From positions 48,243,219 to 48,307,218 of the forward strand of contig NC_079487.1 in the NCBI RefSeq assembly GCF_020520425.1: 64,000 nt of DNA, in the 5' to 3' direction. This DNA comes from Spinacia oleracea (taxonomy: Eukaryota; Streptophyta; Magnoliopsida; Caryophyllales; Amaranthaceae). The position numbers and the translations under genes are program-made. This document shows positions 20,486 through 30,681 of the stretch, one piece after another. Within the stretch, counting starts at the first letter, position 1; every line of letters starts with the position of its first letter. The notes beneath the pieces are model-generated. The model saw nothing but the letters and a program-made list of their open reading frames with translations. It had not been told where the DNA came from and ran no database searches.

Positions 20486-22762
20486 GATTCACTCCATTTC
20501 TTCCCCACCTTGATGTGATGGTATGCTTGCGATTAGCTTAGGGGAGAAACGCGAAGTGGGGGTTTGCTTAGGGATCTTTTGAAGCTTGTTGGTGTTGATG
20601 GTCTTCTTGCCACTTCGTGTGGTTGTACATATGATGATGTTGAGTCTATGATGGTACTTTTGGTGTGTTTTGGCCATTTGGCCCTTGTCTACTAACTTTT
20701 TTTTTTGTTTTTGTTTTTTTTTCCTTCCTTGCTTGCTTTTGAGCATTGTTTTGGTATGTTTCATCGCGGCGGGTTCACACTTTCCACCTTATGCCTTGTC
20801 CGTCTTTATTTTGGTGAGTTTGTTCGGGTTTTAACGGCTCTTTGCGGGACTTGCTCCCACGACAATTCCGGTAACATCCTTCTAACTCTATTGCATACTT
20901 TGGGGGACGGGCATACATCATGTTGGGGCATTTGGTTGGATGGGTAGCTGTGCCCCTCCTTGCTTGGTTTTAGGCCGTGAGGACATGGCCTAATTCTAGC
21001 TTGGGGGGAGTTTTGTTGTGTGGTTGGCTACTTGTTGATGCTCATTGCTATGAATCATACCATTATGTGCTTGTTTCTTTGTTTTTAGATTGATTTAGTT
21101 TGATTTTAGTTTCTTTTCTTTTTGTTTGTTTTGTTTGTTTCTTTTTGTTTCCCTTTTGGGTGTGTTTTCTTATTTTCTTCCTTTTTCTTTTGTTTTGATT
21201 TCCTTTTTGTCAAGGCAAGTTTTTATAGGTTTTGTTAGGCAATATTCTTGATTGGGGCATATAAATTTGGAACTTGTAGATTAGAGTGCTTTTATTCCTA
21301 ATTGGTAGATTTTTACACGGTTCTTAATGTCTTGGGTCGAGTCTAGGATTTGGTGTCAAGAAAGTTGGTTGAACTATGGGTAGCATGCGTCATAAACTCT
21401 TGGCTTGTGGTAAGATGGTGTCGATTTCTCTAGTGATTTGAAGCCGGAGAGAATGGTATTTTCTCCCTTGTTAGGTTCATGTTCAAACAAATAAGCCCAA
21501 ACACATTTTCATATATTGAGTGGCGTGGATCCTTAGCATTGACTTTCTTGTCTCCTGAGTTTGACCATTTCCTTCCCGAGACCGCGACCGAACTACTTTA
21601 GGGGACGATAGAGGCACTTCTTTCGGTGACTATTTTCTTTTTAGTTTAGGACTTTATTTTCTTATTTTTTTCTCATATGTTTTTGTTTGCATTTGGCCCT
21701 TTTCTAGCCATTTGAGCCTTGACCCTTCATTTCTTATGAGCACATTACAAGCCTAATAGCCTTTGTTTTGTTTTCACCCTTAGAAGTGATAGTGAAGCTT
21801 AAAGTTATGATGCTTGTTGTTTTGGATTGATTATGCAAAGTTGAGGAATGAATGTTGTTTGGTGTGAATGGAAAAGTTTTGGAAGAATGTTGTATATAGT
21901 GAATAATTGTTGCAAAAGCAAAAAGAGAGTTAAGTTTTGAAAAAGCCAAAAATAGAGAAAAACAAGGCATGAAAAGTTTCATTTGAAACAAAAAAAAAAG
22001 AGAGAAAATCAAATCAAGAAAAGTGCAAAAGAGTTGTAGTTTAGAATAGTTGTTGAATAAGCTTGGGGGTACCCCAAATAAGTGGTATGAATTTGTATTT
22101 GGTTCGTTTTGCTTGAGTTGAGTTCTATCATTGCGCTTCACTTTAGGTATGAGCACCAAATTACCAAATTTGTTCCACACCTTACCCCTAGCCTACGTTA
22201 CGCCCTAAAAGCCCTCTTGACCCTTTAGAGTTGAGTCATTGTCGGTGGAGGGAGGGTTTGGTCAAGCTTAAGGAACAAGGTTGTCATGCTAAGATGCCGG
22301 GTAGCCTATTATTGATTTTCTGGCGCCTTTGCGGTGTCTTGAGACGCTATTCTCAAGGGTAGATAAGATCTAGAGATTTGACGTGGTATGCCCGGATGTA
22401 GGGGGATTGACTAGTGCTTGCCCTTAGTTCGCTTTTCTTGATGCTCGAATCTTTCACTCGGTTTAGGACATTAGTTAGCGTGTACTCATTTATTTGATTA
22501 GTAATATTAGTGTTCTTCTACACTTGTTCCATAATAAGGCCCTCATCTTGGATTTTGTAGTTTAATTTCTTTTCTTCTCTTTTCTTTTCTTCTTCTTTTC
22601 TTTCTTTCTTTTCTTGGTTTGTGTTTTCCATTTTTAGTCTTGCCTTGATTAGATTTGCTAGATTTTGGTTTTGGTAAATTTTTAGAACTTGATTAGTTGC
22701 TCATTCTTCCCTAGTTGAGTTTTGTTTGCTAGAGACTAGCAAACGCTTAGCTTGGGGGAGTT
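20486..22762. other. Athila 3' non-coding region and polypurine tract
   Basis: 2.3 kb without a coding signal. It has T-rich runs (20696-20730, 21090-21200, 22560-22620) and an A-rich purine stretch (about 21955-22020). The last bases CTTGGGGGAGTT (about 22751-22762) are the plus-strand primer tract next to the 3' LTR. Confidence 0.75.
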
Positions 22763-24464
22763 TGATGAGCGGCATTTATGTCGCTCTAAGCCTAGGTTTT
22801 TATAGAATTTTATTAAGCTTTTTGATAGTTTTGCGTAGTTTTGTTGCATTTTTATCCCCTTATTCCATCTTTGTACTTTTCAGGTAAAAATGTTGAAAAT
22901 GATGGGAAAAGGCTGAGTATTGCTCGAACAGGGCCCGTGCGATCGCACGGAATATATGTGCGTTTGCACGGGTCAGCAAAGTTGCCTCCAAAGTCAAGCA
23001 GGTTTGTGTGCTCGTGCCCTAGGAGTGTGTGTTCGCACAAATTTGGTAAATTGATGCAGGAACTATATGGGAATTTGTGCGATCGCACCATAGAGGAGCT
23101 CGTTCGCACGAATCTGGAAAATCGATGCAGGAACTTTGAGTGAATTTGTGCGATCGCACCACAGAGGAGCCCGCTCGCACGGAATTTCGGTGGGCTCGCA
23201 CTGAATTCCTGTGCGAGCACATGAGGATTTGTGAAGATTTGGCCAAGTCAGAACCGTGCGATCGCACGGTTGCTGAGCACGATCGCACGGCACGAAGGAG
23301 GAGAATCGTCGCTGAGCTCGTTCGCATGGAGCACAACACGATCGCACTGGTGCGATCGCAGCTGGGTATGCCCGTTCGCACAGCTGCGCGGGATTCAGTT
23401 TTCGAGTTTAAATATTTTATTTTTGGGGATTAGTATAAATAGAATTTTCTTTATTTTCATTAACAATTAATTTCAGAAATAGATTTTAGGAGGTTTTTAG
23501 ATATTTTTGCTCTTCAAGCTAGTGCTCAAGAGAGAGAAACTCATTGATTTTCAAGCATCAATTATGTAATTCCTTCAACTCTTCTCTTTTTCTTGCAATT
23601 TAATTCTTAGTTTCTTAATTCTTGCTCTTGCTTTGTTGTTGATTGTTCTTCAATTCCTTAATTTCTTGAATTCATGATTTCATTGATTGAAGTTACTTTG
23701 ATTTTCAATTTGTGATTTGATTGTGCAATTGAACTCTTAATTCTCTTCTCCTACTCCTTCAATTTCATGCTTGCTAGTTTAGAATTAATGGATTGCTTGA
23801 TTTCTAGAATAGCTAGTGAGTAGAATTAGGTTAGGTTAAGGGGAGAATCTAGGGGCTTAATTAGGGGAAATTGTTGATTGATTGTTGGTTGATTCATGTG
23901 ATTAAATATGATTTGATGATAGGATATCCATGCTAGTTGAGTGGTAGTTGCAAATGTTATTCGATTAGATTCACATTGGAACCATAGGATAGGTTTGGCG
24001 AGAGATTGTGGGCCTGTCTTGTGTGATCAATTGGCGGTACCTATTATATGCTAGTTAGTTTAATCTAGGATTAGGCGAGAGCTCTTCCGTGGATTAGACG
24101 CTTAGCGTTCCCTATCCGAGAGGTGGCGGGTTCGTCTTTAGATGCCATTTGCCTAATCACCATTTCGTTGCATGATCACCATTGCTAGATAGTTGAATTC
24201 ATTTCCCCCGGTTTCCCTAGCCTATCCCCGACTCCCTAACGTTTCCCTTTCTTGATTCAATTTAGCATAATTCTTAGTTTTTTAGATTCTTAAAAGTGAC
24301 AATTCAAAACCAAATCCTTGTTCGAACTAGATTGACTTTCAAACTCAATAACCACCGTTTCTTTGGGACGATCCCTTTGCTTACCGCTAGCCGGTAGTTG
24401 AGTGGTTTTATTAATATTGTTTGCATAGGTTATTTTCTATCAACGACGGAAAATACACCTATCA
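22763..24464 (+). repeat. 3' LTR of the Athila-type element
   Basis: A 1,702-base LTR with TATA box near 23434. Its palindromes (about 22935-23390) are better preserved than those of the 5' LTR. It is followed by the GAAGA duplication (24465-24469). Confidence 0.94.
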
Positions 24465-24469
24465 GAAGA

Positions 24470-24962
24470 CTAGTATCTGACAGACCTATGAAACTTTACT
24501 GTAAGAGATGAAAATTTGTCATAAGTAAATTTCATTAAAATTATTAGACACTAATCCTCAATACCTGAGTGATTTGAGATTACTTGTTTGAGAACTGCTT
24601 ACTTTGACGTTGTCAACCGTCGCACCGTAAAAGGAGGCTATAAAGGCAACGCTCGGGTAATCACCTATCAAACGAAGTCTAATCTCAAGATCGTAAGATT
24701 GGGATTGTCCTCCCATAAATCGGGATGAGATGCTGAAAGTTGTACAAGGCCACTCGGAGAGCTAGAAACTGCAAAATGCATGGCCGTGCTCAGATGGATC
24801 ATAGGCTATGATTATCTGTTTATTTGATCAGTTGAACTCTGAAACCGAGAAACACCTCTGGACATAATAAGGATGACAACTCTTACCTTATGTTCAAGAG
24901 CAAGCATCGAGCGACAAAGGAATTAGGAAATGCACACTTGTCCCTAAGGACAAGTGGGAGAC
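24470..24962 (+). other. copia 3' untranslated region, last segment, with PPT
   Basis: The rest of the host copia element's untranslated region after the two insertions. It has no ORF and ends in the purine tract AAGTGGGAGAC (24952-24962) directly before the LTR. Confidence 0.75.
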
Positions 24963-26333
24963 TGAAGGAAATAATGCCCTTGGTCCAAATATGCATTTAA
25001 TGGTAAGTCTAATAAATGCGGTTCGGTATTAATTATACAAGTTAATAATTCAGTGAGATCAAGTGAACTGTATGCCTAGCTAGAGGCCGCTTCAGTTCAA
25101 GTGGAATAATGATATTAATCCACAGCTTACTCTTGATTGAACCCGTAGGGTCACACAAATAGTACGTAAACGGATCAAGTATTTAATGGCATTAAATGCT
25201 CCATCTATGGATATTCGGAATCGACGGATCTTGGTTTCAGTGGGAGCTGAGATCGTCAAAGGCAAATAATGAATACTCCGGAAACGGTGATATTGCCGGA
25301 AACGGAAATATGGATCGTATCGGAAATATAAATATTATCCAAGTCGTAGATGTTGCCGGAAACGGAAACATGGTACGTATCGGAAAATATTATCGGAAAT
25401 GGAAATATTGCCGGAATCTAAAATATTGCCGGAAACGGAAATATTGTCGGAATCGGAAATATTATCGGAATCGGAAAATAATTCCGGAAACGGAAATATT
25501 AAATATTCGTCCGAAACGGAAATTAATTCCGGAATCGGAAATGTTAAATATTGTTCGCATTGGAAATGAATTCCGGAATCGGGAAAATAATCGGAAGCGC
25601 GTCGTACGAATTAGCATCGGACGAGCTTTCTAGACGAAGGCCCAACACGAAGTCAGGCTCACGTCCAGCAAGCATAGCGCACCACACAAACAGCCCAAGG
25701 CCACGCCATGCCAAGCGCAAGGCCAGGCCCACGCGCGCCTAGGCTGCGAGCACAATGGCAGCTTCGTGGGCTTTGCGGATGCGCGGGCGTGGCCTGCGCG
25801 CATGCGGGTCATGCTCGTGTGTGTTTGTGCTTACGTACGAAACCTAAACCATGTAGGATTCTTTTAAGATTAAATTCCTATATCTACTAGATAAATTAAT
25901 TAATTAATAGAGTTTAAATTAAATTCAAAATAATTAATTCGTTTCCTAGTAGGATTCCAATACCTTTTCCATACCCTGTAAATAGGTGATTAATGCTCAC
26001 AATTTATAACGAGTTTTCCAAGTATTCAAGAGAGTTTTAGGCATAAAATTCAGTCATCTATTTGAATACCGAAAATACATAGTACCTTTGGGACGATTCT
26101 AGTTAGTCAAACCTAAGGCGGATCCGGACGTGCTGTGGACTTTCTACGGAGGGACGACACTTGGAGTCCTAAAGACTTGTTCTTGTTCGGTTCGGGCGCA
26201 GCAAGGGAGGGCACGCTACAAAGAGTATGCATCCTAAATTATGCTAATTGTTATGTGGCAATTAATTTGGAATCCTGGATTTTATGGTTTTTCCGCATGA
26301 TTTATATTCATTTATATGTATCATAACCTAACA
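24963..26333 (+). repeat. copia 3' LTR, complete
   Basis: A 1,371-base LTR that starts TGAAGGAAAT and ends CCTAACA. At 25270-25590 it holds an array of CGGAAATATTGCCGGAA-like units. A GC-rich stretch (25620-25830) and an AT-rich end follow. It belongs to the element whose pol is at 3-1713. The same LTR family occurs inverted and truncated at 56890-58033 and partly at 63858-64000. Confidence 0.85.
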
Positions 26334-27436
26334 TATTTCTGGTGGTTCAGATATTTGTGGACTAACCTCTTCTGCAGCTAAAAAGATTAACAGGGCAGAA
26401 TCTGGAGCCGTCAAAGAGGGGCAGACCGAGGATGAGATCGCACTCGACAAATCCTTAGCAGCAATGTCAATCACCTTCGACGACTCAGATTCAGTGGACG
26501 CACAGCAGGAACATCATGACGGATTTGTAATATCGCTCCGAATAGGCAACGCTCTAATCAAAAGGATATTGATCGACAACAGCAGCTCGGCAAACGTACT
26601 GTTCTTGGAGGCCCTACAGGAAATGGGCTCGAGGAAAAGAACATCGTCAGGAGATCAACAGTCTTAGTAGGGTTCAGTGGAGAATCGTTGTGAGCAGTGG
26701 GTGAGATATCATTGCCCACATACGCAGAAGGTGTCAACATCGTGACTAAGTTCAACGTCGTCGACTGCCCATCAGCATACAACGTCATCTTAGGGAGACC
26801 ATGGATCTACAAAATGAAAGCAGTGCCATCAACATACCACCAATCAATCAAATTCCCGACCAAATGGGGTGTCATGGAGATCAAAGGACAACAAAGAGAC
26901 GCGAAGAAATGCTATGAAACCGCACTGAAACCATCAAAATCATCCATCTAGCAATTACAGCCAGGGTCGACAGCAGATGAACCGGACGACCAATAGATCG
27001 ATGAAATAGTATTAGACCCAACAAAGCCAGACCAAGTCGTAAGGATCGGGGTGTCACTGCCTAACAACATCATAAGTCAGATAGTAGCGTTCCTAAGAGA
27101 AAACTTGGATTGCTTCGCCTGGTCGCATGAGGACATGACAAGAATTAGCCCGGACGTCATCACCCACAAGCTCAACGTCGACCCCAACTTTAAGCCAGTA
27201 AAATAGAAACGACGAAAGTTCGCGCCTGAAAGAAATAAGATCATAGATGAAGAGGTTCAGAAATTAATAGATTCGGGGAAAATCAGAGAGGTTAAGTATC
27301 CAGACTAGTTACCAAATGTCGTCGTCGTCAGCAAAAAGAACGGGAAATGGAGAGTTTGCATCGACTTCACCGACATCAACAAAGCATGCCCCAAAGATCT
27401 GTTCCCTCTGCCACACAAACTGTTATCCCACTTTTT
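26334..27436 (+). pseudogene. Tat-type Ty3/gypsy protease-RT remnant
   Basis: A broken pol fragment into which the copia element inserted. ISGGSDICGLTSSAAKK (26334 on) is the segment before protease. LIDNSSSANVLF (about 26571-26606) matches the protease active-site region, with Asn where Gly is usual. CPSAYNVILGRPWIYKMKA is the protease C-terminal block. The start of RT follows (PNVVVVSKKNGKWRVCIDF, DINKACPKDLFPLPH), where the similarity stops abruptly. Stops at 26666, 26949, 27206 and 27306 and at least one frameshift inactivate it. The rest of RT, RNase H and integrase is missing. Confidence 0.8.
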
Positions 27437-28113
27437 GGACTAACGACATAACTGCTTTGACGTATGTCGTGTCGACCATGTACTGTCGTGTCACAGGTGA
27501 CGTCGTGTCGAGTAAACAGGTCGGACGTAGCATCAGGCGACGAGGTATAGGCGACAGAAGACAGGCGACAAGTGACCAGCGACAACAAACAGGCGACTAA
27601 GTGAAGATAGGTCAAGATCCAAGCCCAAGGCCCAAGAATTGCTACATCGTCATATAAACAGAATAAGTCTTGTAAGTTATCGAAGATCTCGGAAGTTGTT
27701 GAAGAAAGGCAAAGATCATGGGACAACGGTCATTGACGGGTTCCTATCTTCTAGGGATCTTCTCAACCAACAATGCCGTTGGGTTTCGCATATATAAGCA
27801 AGGAGCAACGACGTTAGAAGACACAAGTTAACTCAAGCTCTCAAGCGATCAAACAAGCATTATATTTTCAGTCTCTAAGGCAATCATTGTATTAATTTAT
27901 TTTATTCTTTATGAAGCACAAACAATTATTTAGTTATTTCTTAGGATACTTAGTGGATTGATAGCCTCATAGCTATCCGCGATTTTTTACTTTATTCCTG
28001 GGTTTTCCGCGTCAACATCTCCTTGTGTCGTCTCTCTCTTTATTCGTTTTTTGCATTTATTACTTAGTTAGTGTCGACCCAAGCCAAGTGTCGCTCCTAG
28101 ACGAAATTTGGCA
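27437..28113 (+). repeat. Probable 3' LTR of the Tat-type remnant
   Basis: Sequence with LTR character joined straight to the RT fragment by a large internal deletion. It has TGTCGTGTCGACC-like repeats, a TATA box (27791-27797) and a T-rich end. The exact ends are not clear and no second copy lies in the window. Confidence 0.5.
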
Positions 28114-28293
28114 TAAACACCAAATAATCGTGACACATGAAAAGATGACATGGATTGCCTTGGAAATTTACTATATACTTCGTATATAGATTACCTCAAG
28201 TTCCCTTATAGTTCCCGTCAAAAAAAAATAACAGAGATAATAATAATACGATCAATTACCAAAATAACCCTATGGTGAGGGGAGCTGGTGTTC

Positions 28294-28317
28294 TATATAA
28301 GAAATCGGAAACCCTAA
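28294..28317 (+). promoter_or_regulatory. TATA box with telo-box
   Basis: TATATAA at 28294-28300 is followed eight bases later by the telo-box AAACCCTAA (28309-28317). In plants this motif is common near the start sites of translation-related and snoRNA genes. It sits just upstream of the hairpin-rich segment. Confidence 0.45.
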
Positions 28318-28319
28318 CG

Positions 28320-28505
28320 CATCCTCAAACTACTTGATCTTATCTGAGCAGATTGGGGTTTTAACACCGTATCGATTTGAGCCACCCGCTTTGCCCACGG
28401 CTAAGTAGACGGCGGCACAATCGTTTCCGGTGGCTCCTCTCTTGCGATGAAGACTGCCTGCTTTCTGAGCCTTTCGGCTATGACGGAAGTGCAGGCTTTA
28501 CCCCC
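28320..28505 (+). ncRNA. Candidate structured RNA gene, unassigned
   Basis: A GC-rich island in AT-rich DNA with two good hairpins. GAGCCACC (28379-28386) pairs perfectly with GGTGGCTC (28429-28436). GCCTGC (28456-28461) pairs with GCAGGC (28491-28496) and encloses AGCC/GGCT (28468-28471 and 28476-28479). The hinge contains GCGATGA, close to a box C, and TTCTGA occurs at 28463. No good ACA box follows, so neither H/ACA nor C/D assignment is convincing. No long ORF crosses it. It could equally be a structured 5' leader. Confidence 0.3.
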
Positions 28506-29329
28506 CTAAAATATCCAGCAAATTAAACTCCTTTTCTCTAGGTTTTCAAATTGCTTTTTTGATTTTTGTTTCTTAATCAGTTATCATGAATTGCATTACT
28601 TTGATGTTTTATTTGAAATTAGGAAACTCGAATGCAAATGATAAACCCTGTATTTTAATTGAAAGATTTTAGTTTTGAAATATGGTCTATTTTTGTAGGA
28701 TTAAGCAGGAATAGAGCTTTCTTTCCTAAGAAAATTTCTTGTAATGATTTGGCCTGGTTTGAGGGCTTTGTAATTTTGTCAACATGTGTCTTATTATGTG
28801 CGTTGTTTGATGGGTCGATAATGTGTTTGTTATTTAGGTGGGGTGATTCGTTTAATCAATATGGAGCTGGAGATGCATTTCAACGGTAGAGAATTGAAGA
28901 GCTGATAGAAGAAAGAAGTTGGTATATTTTGCTCATGCTGATAGAGGAGTGTAATACAAATATTTGTGGACTTTTAATATAAATTTAACAAAGTAATAAA
29001 GGTTATTCCGTTCGAGTTATATGGATTCATTCTGTTACGGTTACGGTACAAGTTCATCAATTTATTTTTTTATTTTGTTATGTTCCATTTTGTATTACTG
29101 CAAGAAGGTGCATGTTTGTTAGTAATGGCTTGATTGGCTACATAAATCTCAAGGGGGATACATTTATTTTGGATATTTTGTTGTTTGACCTGTAAAGTTT
29201 CTGCATATTATTAATCTCTTTTTGCTTCATTTTTATTTGACGCCCTTTGTGGAGGATTTCTAAACCTCAAGTATATGGACATGGACACAAGCGAGTATCA
29301 ATACTGAAAATTTAGTACCAATACTAATA
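28506..29329. other. AT-rich non-coding sequence
   Basis: Nothing clearly recognisable. The open frame 28659-28889 has no domain. It may be a transcribed tail of the 28.3-kb promoter, but there is no supporting signal. Confidence 0.4.
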
Positions 29330-29489
29330 CTTTCTCCGTTCCTTAATAATCGCATTGTTTTCTTTTTCGGATTGTCTCTTAATATTTGTACCGTCTTATG
29401 AATGGAAATTTTAACTAATATTATATTATTTCTCAACTTAACAGTATCTTAAATTCTGCACCGGTGCGAGTATTAAGGGACGGAGGGAG
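29330..29489. mobile_element. Stowaway-like MITE, 160 bp
   Basis: Terminal inverted repeats with the CTCCCTCCGTCCC-type end: left CTTTCTCCGTTCCTTAATAA, right TATTAAGGGACGGAGGGAG. Flanked by TA on both sides (29328-29329 and 29490-29491). Confidence 0.8.
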
Positions 29490-29491
29490 TA

Positions 29492-30681
29492 TGTTAATAC
29501 CAATAATGCAAGATTGCATGCAAGTCATTTTGTGTCATTGGTATTAAGATATTATATATTGGTACTAACCACTTGAGGCCAAGACTTCCTCCCTTGGGAT
29601 GTGATGAGATAGGAAAGAAAATGGAAGGGGAATATCATTAATAAATCTTCACTTTCCTTCCTTTCCGATTTGGAAGGAAAGAGAAAATATTTAAGCTACT
29701 CCGCATCGAATAATTTTACGGAGTATTTCTTTTCCCATCATTTCCTTCTATTCAAATCAAATAATAGAAAATAAATTAATTTTTTTCCCCTCTTCCCTTA
29801 CCTTTGATGTATCAAATAAAGCCTTGTACACTATCATCTGCTTCACATGTGATTACTATAATTGAAACTGTCTGGAATACAAGACTACAGTAGGTGAATT
29901 GTTCGAAGGTAATATTCTTATAGCAGCGCATTTCTGAGAATAGTTTATGTCAATTGTGGTGCAATTCAGTTGCACCAGTCTAGCAAGAAAGGCCTTTGAA
30001 ATTTACTAAAGTCAGCAAGAAAGGCTTTGATATTTACTAATTTCAGTAGCACCAGTTTGATGCAATATCCTGTGAACCTTCTTTTGCACTGAGATTGTTT
30101 AGTCATATGATTGTTCAGTCATGTTTCGTCGCTGACAAACTGAATCCCACAGCTGGTTCTAACGTCCTTTAGCAAGACAGCAAATGAATAGCCAGCTCTG
30201 TCAATAACCATTAACTACTGCAAGAAAAAGACACAATGTCGAACCCAGTAATTTGGAGAACGATTGCAGTCATTTATACGTGATGCTTTTCCAAATTGTA
30301 AAGATGCAACTGACTTGATACAAAAAGTCATTCATACATGATGCTTTTCCAAATGTCATGATACAGGATGCAGCTGACGTGATACAAAATTTCCTTAATT
30401 TTCATGTAATCATTATGCTCTCTTAGATACATTGAAAACTTCAGTTTCCTGGCCTATAGTGGATGGCCAAGTAAAATGGCTAGAAACCTTGATTGCAGTC
30501 ATAAACATCCTACATTTTTATGCGTACAAATAGTACAACCACAATCAGATTTCACAAATCCCCAAACTATAGACAGATTCGTAACCAGCAGACCTATCAA
30601 CCCTTGCCTCGGAAAATGAACCAGTCTAACAACCAGGAAATGTTTTCTCATCCATAAACAAAAAGAAAACAATCCATGTCT
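29492..30681. other. Intergenic, 3' side of the Lunapark gene
   Basis: No gene is visible. Purine/pyrimidine-rich blocks near 29600-29640 and 29740-29815 face each other and may be a decayed MITE. The last few hundred bases probably hold the Lunapark 3' untranslated region. Confidence 0.4.

Larger units (their letters stand above)
12733..24464 (+). mobile_element. Athila-type Ty3/gypsy element lacking RT and integrase
   Basis: A structurally complete 11.7-kb element. LTRs of about 1.7 kb start TGATGAGC and end CACCTATCA. It has a perfect 5-bp duplication GAAGA (12728-12732 and 24465-24469), a PBS, a polypurine tract, gag, aspartic protease and an ATHILA-family late ORF. Full Athila elements carry RT, RNase H and integrase between protease and the late ORF. 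Here protease ends at 17626 and the late ORF starts near 18.7 kb, with only about 1.1 kb of non-coding sequence between. So this is a non-autonomous derivative that keeps its own Gag and protease. LTR identity is roughly 98% by eye, with one 10-base indel near the 5' end. Confidence 0.92.

Noticed and set aside
28309..28317. AAACCCTAA as an interstitial telomere repeat
   Set aside because: There is only one unit, next to a TATA box; a telo-box promoter element explains it better.
28659..28889. 76-codon frame as a small gene
   Set aside because: No domain, no repeat of the pattern and an intron-like T-rich neighbourhood; not enough support.
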